Assembly: GCA_035550775.1 (NCBI GenBank)
Contig: DASZOO010000248.1
Coordinates: forward strand, 1 to 64,000
Reading direction: 5' to 3'
From: JAOUEA01 sp035550775
Lineage (GTDB): Bacteria; Actinomycetota; UBA4738; HRBIN12
DNA length: 64,000 nucleotides
Below are positions 59,784 through 64,000 of the stretch, piece by piece (the stretch's first letter is position 1; every line of letters starts with the position of its first letter). The translations under genes were made by a program, and so were the position numbers. Below the pieces are notes generated by a model. That model was not told where the DNA came from, made no database searches, and saw only the letters and a program-made list of their open reading frames with translations.

Positions 59784-60415
59784 CCGGCTTGTCCGCTGAC
59801 TCGCAAGGCGTCCCGTACCTCGTCGTCGGTCGTCTGTTCGAAACGCTCGTACCACTGGCCCACCGCCCTGAGGTCCGCCGGGGTGGCCGGCACGACGCAC
59901 CGGTCGCATTCGTTCGCCAGCCGGCGCTCGACGCCCGCCGGTCCGACCGGTGCCGCGAAGATCACCGGCGACGCGCCCTCGGCTCGTGCCCAGCGCAGGG
60001 CCGCGAGCGCCGTCACCCCCGTCGCCACCCCGTCGTCGACGACCACGGCCGTCACGCCGCGCAGATCCGGCGGCGGCCTCCCCTCTCGGTAGAGGGCCGT
60101 GCGTCGCCCGATCTCAGCCTCCTGGCGCCGAACCTCGGCCTCGATGTAGGCGTCGTCGACCCCGAGCATGTGCATGCTCGCCCTGTCGAGCACCCGCACC
60201 CCGGGGGCGACCGCGCCGATGCCCAGCTCGGGGTTGCCGGGCGCACCGATCTTCCTCGGGATCACCACGTCGAGCGGCGCGCCGAGCGCCTCGGCGACCT
60301 CGGCCGCGACGATCACCCCGCCGCGCGCGACCCCCAACACCACGACCGGCGGCTCGACGGTGCCCGCGAGCTCGGCCCCCAGCCTCCGTCCGGCGTCGAC
60401 GCGATCCCTGAACAC
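59780..60415 (-). CDS. Phosphoribosyltransferase-fold protein
   Basis: A 211-residue type I PRTase-like protein with the PRPP motif VVVDDGVATGVTAL and an N-terminal VVLGVARGGVIVAAEVA. This stand-alone family is often annotated as a predicted phosphoribosyltransferase; the base or substrate is unknown. GTG at 60415, with CATGCT 6 bases upstream as a possible -10. Divergent from the RAM-domain gene. Confidence 0.88.
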   Translation of the reverse strand: MFRDRVDAGRRLGAELAGTVEPPVVVLGVARGGVIVAAEVAEALGAPLDVVIPRKIGAPGNPELGIGAVAPGVRVLDRASMHMLGVDDAYIEAEVRRQEAEIGRRTALYREGRPPPDLRGVTAVVVDDGVATGVTALAALRWARAEGASPVIFAAPVGPAGVERRLANECDRCVVPATPADLRAVGQWYERFEQTTDDEVRDALRVSGQAG

Positions 60416-60431
60416 GGCGCCAGCATGCGCG

Positions 60432-60461
60432 TTGCACGCCTCACGCGTCCACGGCTAGCAT
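60432..60461 (+). promoter_or_regulatory. Promoter TTGCAC, 18-base spacer, TAGCAT for the RAM-domain gene
   Basis: -35 TTGCAC at 60432-60437, -10 TAGCAT at 60456-60461. A leader with GGAAGGA before the GTG at 60490 follows. Confidence 0.55.
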
Positions 60462-60489
60462 CAGCTTCCCAACGAGCGGAAGGAACCCC

Positions 60490-60723
60490 GTGGTCCACGC
60501 GTACATCCTGATCCAGACCGAGGTGGGGAAGGCCGCCGCCGTCGCCGACGAGGTTCGGTCGATCGCCGGCGTCGCCGAGGCCGAGGACGTCACCGGCCCG
60601 TACGACGTGATCGTGCGAGCGGAGGCGAAGACCGTCGACGAGCTCGGCAAGCTGGTGGTGGCACGCATCCAGGCCGTGGAGGGCATCACCCGCACGCTGA
60701 CCTGTCCGGTCGTGCACCTCTAG
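60490..60723 (+). CDS. Stand-alone Lrp/AsnC ligand-binding (RAM) domain protein
   Basis: A 77-residue RAM domain: AYILIQTEVGKAAAVADEV, GVAEAEDVTGPYDVIVRAE and GITRTLTCPVVHL. There is no helix-turn-helix, so it should bind an amino acid and oligomerise, or modulate a partner, rather than bind DNA. GTG at 60490. Its TAG stop overlaps the ddl stop by 3 bases on the opposite strand. Confidence 0.92.
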   Translation: MVHAYILIQTEVGKAAAVADEVRSIAGVAEAEDVTGPYDVIVRAEAKTVDELGKLVVARIQAVEGITRTLTCPVVHL

Positions 60724-61868
60724 CGGATGCCCGGCCGTCCCTCCGACGGGGTCTCGAGCTCGGGGACGACCGTGAGCTTCTCGCGCTCGGCGTCGCGCCT
60801 CTCCGTCGCCAGGTCGATCAGCCGCTCGATCAGCTCGCCGTAGGTCAGCCCGCTCGCCTGCCACAGCTTGGGGTACATGCTGATCTCGGTGAATCCCGGG
60901 ATCGTGTTGATCTCGTTGACGAAGACCTCCTCGCCCCGCAGGAAGAAGTCGACCCGGGCCATGCCCCAGCATTCGATCGCCTGGAACGCCGCGACGGACA
61001 TGCGCTGCACACGGGCCTGGACGTCGGCGTCGATCCCGGCCGGCACGTCGAGGCGGGCGCCCCGCTCGTCGAGGTATTTCGATGCGTAGTCGTAGAACTC
61101 GTGGCCGGTCGGCACGACCTCGCCGCACACCGAGGCCACGGGGTCGTCGTTGCCGAGCACGGCGCACTCGATCTCGCGCACCCCTTCGAAGCCGTGCTCC
61201 ACGACGACCTTGCGCGCGAAGCGGAACGCCTCGTCCATCGCGCGGTCGACCTCGCCGGGCTCGTGCACCTTCGAGATGCCGACCGAGGACCCCAGCGTGG
61301 CCGGCTTGACGAAGACGGGGAACCCGAGCGCCGCGATCCTGGCGCTGACTCCCTCGGGATCCTCGCGCCACTCGGGCTCCCGCACCGGCTGCCACGGACC
61401 GACGGGCAATCCCGCCGCCGCGAACAGCACCTTCTGGATCGCCTTGTCCATGCCGATCGCCGATCCCAGCACCCCCGCGCCGACGTAGGGCACGTCCGCG
61501 AGCTCGAACATGCCCTGCACGGCACCGTCCTCCCCCATCGGGCCGTGCAGCACCGGCAGCACGACGTCGATCGGCGCGCGGCTTCCGTCGACCGCGACGA
61601 GCTCACGAGCGGCTCCCTCTCCGGCGAGCGCGACCCGCGCTCCCGCTCCGGCACCCGGCGTGACCTGGGGCATGCGTCCCGTCTCGGACGGGAGCGCCGG
61701 CGGGCCGCTCATCAGGTGCCACGTGCCGTCCTTCGTGATGCCGACCGGCACGACATCGAATCGAGCCGGGTCGAGCGCGTCGATCACGGACCGGGCCGAG
61801 ATACAGCTGATCTCGTGCTCGGCGGAACGGCCCCCGAAGATGACGGCGATGCGACGCCGCCCGCTCAT
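60720..61868 (-). CDS. ddl: D-alanine--D-alanine ligase
   Basis: A 382-residue ATP-grasp enzyme for the peptidoglycan dipeptide. Features are VIFGGRSAEHEISC, LHGPMGEDGAVQGMFE, PVFVKPATLGSSVGISK and NEINTIPGFTEISMYPKLW. The Met near the ligand site does not by itself settle D-Ala versus D-Lac specificity. ATG at 61868 overlaps the stop of the next gene as ATGA. Confidence 0.96.
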   Translation of the reverse strand: MSGRRRIAVIFGGRSAEHEISCISARSVIDALDPARFDVVPVGITKDGTWHLMSGPPALPSETGRMPQVTPGAGAGARVALAGEGAARELVAVDGSRAPIDVVLPVLHGPMGEDGAVQGMFELADVPYVGAGVLGSAIGMDKAIQKVLFAAAGLPVGPWQPVREPEWREDPEGVSARIAALGFPVFVKPATLGSSVGISKVHEPGEVDRAMDEAFRFARKVVVEHGFEGVREIECAVLGNDDPVASVCGEVVPTGHEFYDYASKYLDERGARLDVPAGIDADVQARVQRMSVAAFQAIECWGMARVDFFLRGEEVFVNEINTIPGFTEISMYPKLWQASGLTYGELIERLIDLATERRDAEREKLTVVPELETPSEGRPGIR

Positions 61869-63043
61869 ACCTTCCCCAACGCCCGCTCGACGTCGTCCAC
61901 GATGTCCTCGATGTCCTCGATACCCACGCTGACGCGCACCAGCCCGTCGGCGATGCCCGCGGCACGGCGCGCCTCGGGGTCCATCTGCCGGTGCGTCGTC
62001 GACGCCGCATGCCCCACCAAGGTGTGCGTCCCGCCCAGGCTCGTCGCCACCCAGGCGAGCTCGAGCGCGTCGCAGAACCGGCGGCCGCCCTCGACGCCCC
62101 CTGCGACCTCGATCGCCAGCATGCCTCCGAAGCCGCGTTCGAATTGCCTCACCGCGACCTCGTGCTGCGCATGCGACGTGAGGCCCGGGTAGCGCACGCG
62201 CTCGACCTTCGGATGCCCCTCGATCGCGCCGGCGAGCGACATCGCGTTCGACGAGTGGCGCTCCATGCGAAGCCCCAGGGTCATGAGCCCCCGCAGGCAG
62301 AGCCAGGCCTCGAACGGCGCCATCGTGCCGCCGGTGTCGATCGCGACATCGCGCAGACGCTCACGGCCCTCGACGCTCGTGCACACCACGCCGGCGATCA
62401 GATCGTGGTGGCCTCCGATGTACTTCGTGGCGGAATGGCAGACGTAGTCGAACCCGTACCCTGACGGCGTGCACAGGTACGGGGAGGCGAACGTGTTGTC
62501 GACCGACGACGTCACACCCGCTTCTCGGCACGCCGCGCCCAGCGCCAACAGGTCGGCGACGGTCACGTTCGGGTTCGCGATCGTCTCGACGTGGAACAAC
62601 GCCGCCCCCGGCAGGGCTCGCCGGACGGCGTCGACATCGTGCGGGTCGACGAGCGTCACCTCGACGCCGTTGCGCGGCAGCAGGTGGGTCGCGAGCGCAT
62701 AGGTGCCTCCGTACAGCTCGTTGCTCATCACCACGCGGTCGCCGGCCCCGGCGTGCGCGGCGAGGACCGTGTGGATGCCGGCCATGCCCGAGGCGAACCC
62801 GAACGCGGACTCCGTGCCTTCGAGCGAGGCCATCTGCTGCTCGAGGGCCGCGACCGTCGGGTTCCCGTAGCCGCGCGTGTAGGTGTAGCCGGGCGTTCGG
62901 AACGCGATCGTCTCGGCGTACGCCTCGGAGTCCTCGAACCGGAACGTCGAGGTCTGGTACAGGGGCGTGCTGGGGGTCTGCTGGTCCACGTTCGGTGGGG
63001 CACCGTGGACCGCCCTCGTGGTGAACCCCCGCTCGCCGGCCAT
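61865..63043 (-). CDS. Cys/Met-metabolism PLP enzyme (cystathionine gamma-synthase/lyase or methionine gamma-lyase type)
   Basis: A 392-residue fold-type I PLP enzyme. Motifs are YTRGYGNPTVAALEQQ, the PLP Lys in HSATKYIGGHHDLI, DNTFASPYLC and TSLGGTHTLV. Residues do not allow a sure choice among gamma-synthase, gamma-lyase, or O-acetylhomoserine sulphydrylase. ATG at 63043 is fixed by TAGGCT 7 bases upstream. Confidence 0.9.
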   Translation of the reverse strand: MAGERGFTTRAVHGAPPNVDQQTPSTPLYQTSTFRFEDSEAYAETIAFRTPGYTYTRGYGNPTVAALEQQMASLEGTESAFGFASGMAGIHTVLAAHAGAGDRVVMSNELYGGTYALATHLLPRNGVEVTLVDPHDVDAVRRALPGAALFHVETIANPNVTVADLLALGAACREAGVTSSVDNTFASPYLCTPSGYGFDYVCHSATKYIGGHHDLIAGVVCTSVEGRERLRDVAIDTGGTMAPFEAWLCLRGLMTLGLRMERHSSNAMSLAGAIEGHPKVERVRYPGLTSHAQHEVAVRQFERGFGGMLAIEVAGGVEGGRRFCDALELAWVATSLGGTHTLVGHAASTTHRQMDPEARRAAGIADGLVRVSVGIEDIEDIVDDVERALGKV

Positions 63044-63056
63044 GGTGGGGAGCCTA
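63044..63056 (-). promoter_or_regulatory. -10 element TAGGCT for the PLP enzyme, sharing the plsC TAG stop codon
   Basis: TAGGCT at 63051-63056 (minus strand), 7 bases before ATG at 63043. Its TAG is the acyltransferase stop (63054-63056). Confidence 0.5.
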
Positions 63057-63695
63057 CCCGTCGCCGGCCCAGCGCTCGGGGTACGCCGACCGCAGGTCCT
63101 CCACCATCGTGGTGAGCACACGCATCACGCCCTCGGTCAACGCGCGCAGCGTCTCGGCGTCCCCGGCCTCGCCACGGTGGCTCGAGAGATCGATCGCGGG
63201 ACCGGCCCGCATCCACACGGGGCGCCCGAGCTTCAGACTGCCCTTGCCCGACTTCTGCCAGACCGCCTGCGAGCCCCAGCTCACCAACGGCGTGATCGGC
63301 ACACCCGTCGTGAGGGAGAGCCGCACCGCGCCGGACTTCCCCTGCATCGGGAGGTGGTCGGGGCGCCTGGTCACGGTCCCCTCGGGGTAGATCACCACGA
63401 CCTCCCCCATGTCGATCGCCCGCTCGGCCGCTGCGAGCGCCTGTCGCGCGTCGCCGGTGCCACGCACGACCGGGATCTGCCGCACCCCACGGAACACCGA
63501 ACCCACGACCGGGATGCGGAAGAGGTCGTCTTTCGCGAGGAACCTCGGTCGTCGACCCGCCTTGCAGACGGCGGAGGCGATCGTGAGGGGATCGACGTAG
63601 GAGATGTGGTTGCAGGCGACGATCGCCGGCCCCGTTTCGGGGATGTGTTCGAGGCCTTCGTATCGGAGGGTGAACCAGGCCCGGACCGGCTGCAC
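63054..63695 (-). CDS. plsC: 1-acyl-sn-glycerol-3-phosphate acyltransferase
   Basis: A 213-residue (from GTG at 63695) acyltransferase making phosphatidate for the CdsA step. Signature motifs: NHISYVD (NHxxxxD) and YPEGTVTR (EGT). The frame stays open upstream with PWFHVAKAV, which resembles the family N-terminus, and a strong GAGGAGGGG (63738-63746) stands 6 bases before a CTG at 63731. The real start is therefore possibly CTG, giving 225 residues. GTG is used here because CTG starts are rare. Confidence 0.9.
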   Translation of the reverse strand: MQPVRAWFTLRYEGLEHIPETGPAIVACNHISYVDPLTIASAVCKAGRRPRFLAKDDLFRIPVVGSVFRGVRQIPVVRGTGDARQALAAAERAIDMGEVVVIYPEGTVTRRPDHLPMQGKSGAVRLSLTTGVPITPLVSWGSQAVWQKSGKGSLKLGRPVWMRAGPAIDLSSHRGEAGDAETLRALTEGVMRVLTTMVEDLRSAYPERWAGDG

Positions 63696-63730
63696 CGCGA
63701 CGGCCTTGGCGACGTGGAACCAGGGCTCCA

Positions 63731-63752
63731 GACCTCACCCCTCCTCGAGGGG
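63731..63752 (-). promoter_or_regulatory. Strong ribosome-binding site and hairpin before a CTG codon
   Basis: GAGGAGGGG (63738-63746) is 6 bases from CTG (63729-63731). The same bases form a 6-base-pair hairpin with CCCCTC (63747-63752), which could hide the ribosome-binding site. Confidence 0.45.
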
Positions 63753-63830
63753 GTCTCGGCGCGGTGAGCACTCCCGTGCGATGGTCGGCACCTGCTCGGA
63801 TCCCCTGATCGTCGTGCTCGGGCAGCCGAG

Positions 63831-63836
63831 AGCCTA
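63831..63836 (-). promoter_or_regulatory. Possible -10 element TAGGCT for plsC
   Basis: TAGGCT on the minus strand, giving a leader of about 90 bases to the CTG at 63731. Divergent from the cofC element at 63875-63880. Confidence 0.35.
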
Positions 63837-63874
63837 CCGCGGGCCCCGGGGGCAACGGCCGCCGAGACAGCCGC

Positions 63875-63887
63875 TAGGCTGCGACCC
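63875..63887 (+). promoter_or_regulatory. -10 element TAGGCT, leaderless cofC start
   Basis: TAGGCT at 63875-63880, 7 bases before GTG at 63888. A second GTG follows at 63894. Confidence 0.5.
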
Positions 63888-64000
63888 GTGCGCGTGATCG
63901 CCCTCCCAGTGAAGTCGCTCGCCGAGACGAAGTCGCGTCTGGACCCGGTGCTCTCTCCGCTCGAGCGCGGGGCGCTCACGCTCGCCATGTTCGAGGACGT
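63888..64000 (+). CDS. cofC: CofC/FbiD guanylyltransferase, N-terminal part (3' end outside window)
   Basis: The first 37 codons read VRVIALPVKSLAETKSRL then DPVLSPLERGAL, matching the N-terminus of CofC/FbiD (VxxVPxKxLxxAKSRL). These enzymes activate 2-phospholactate or PEP with GTP for coenzyme F420. The fragment is too short to judge which. GTG at 63888 placed by the -10 element. Confidence 0.75.
   Translation, partial: MRVIALPVKSLAETKSRLDPVLSPLERGALTLAMFED

Noticed and set aside
1..64000. tRNA, rRNA, transposase, integron or prophage genes
   Set aside because: None recognised in intergenic regions or reading frames. The only recombinase is the housekeeping XerC.

Overview
The window is a high-GC, densely coded bacterial chromosome segment from an actinobacterium, probably an uncultured lineage outside the well-studied genera. 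Three things point there. The rpsB-tsf-pyrH-frr-cdsA-dxr-rseP run lies near a WhiG/FliA-type sigma factor. A DUF2469 gene sits beside rnhB, yraN, comM and dprA. A SepIVA-like coiled-coil gene is followed by DUF177, rpmF, rnc and mutM, much as in mycobacteria. The start of a cofC/fbiD gene at the right edge suggests coenzyme F420 synthesis. No rRNA, tRNA, transposon, prophage or CRISPR array was seen, and no gene-free stretch exceeds 300 bases.

Layout. 1-3131: the end of a PAP2 phosphatase, a UPF0104 membrane protein, and an unusual fusion of a degenerate PAP2-like membrane domain with a protein-kinase-like domain. 3144-11628 (minus): rimP-nusA-ylxR-infB-DUF503-rbfA-nrnA-truB, preceded by proS. 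11677-13921 (plus): trpEG with a Trp leader peptide and attenuator. 13931-18628 (minus): a response regulator and histidine kinase, yjbQ, ispG and a secreted protein. 18723-25828 (minus): rpsB to rseP, joining translation, UMP kinase, CDP-diacylglycerol synthesis and the MEP isoprenoid pathway. 25993-33756 (minus): membrane and propeller proteins, an M23 protein, the sigma factor, xerC, dprA and comM. 33852-44069: a PLP decarboxylase, yraN, DUF2469, rnhB, lepB, rplS, trmD, rimM, khpA, rpsP, ffh, a tail-to-tail kinase/regulator pair, and ftsY. 44079-54769: smc, acyP, pncA, mutM, rnc, rpmF, DUF177, sepIVA, coaD, rsmD, recG. 54830-64000: a TlpA-like lipoprotein, rpmB, an ATP-type PEP carboxykinase, a CPH-type metal ATPase, a phosphoribosyltransferase, a lone RAM domain, ddl, a Cys/Met-metabolism PLP enzyme, an acyltransferase, and cofC (partial).

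Two patterns stand out. First, at least fifteen start codons have a TANNNT hexamer ending 6 to 8 bases upstream, often with no Shine-Dalgarno sequence, so the start codon falls on the expected transcription start. This indicates pervasive leaderless transcription and was used to choose several starts. In two cases the upstream gene's TAG stop codon is the first half of the hexamer. Second, within operons genes join through 1 to 14 base overlaps (ATGA, GTGA, TGATG), so many are probably translationally coupled.

The most interesting items are an apparently leaderless 22-residue Trp leader peptide with a complete attenuator before trpE, the PAP2-like/kinase fusion with lost phosphatase residues, a MutM that begins Met-Glu-Leu instead of Met-Pro-Glu-Leu, an M23 protein with Asn in place of a catalytic His, a soluble kinase and single-domain regulator overlapping at their 3' ends, and an acyltransferase that may begin at a CTG codon.
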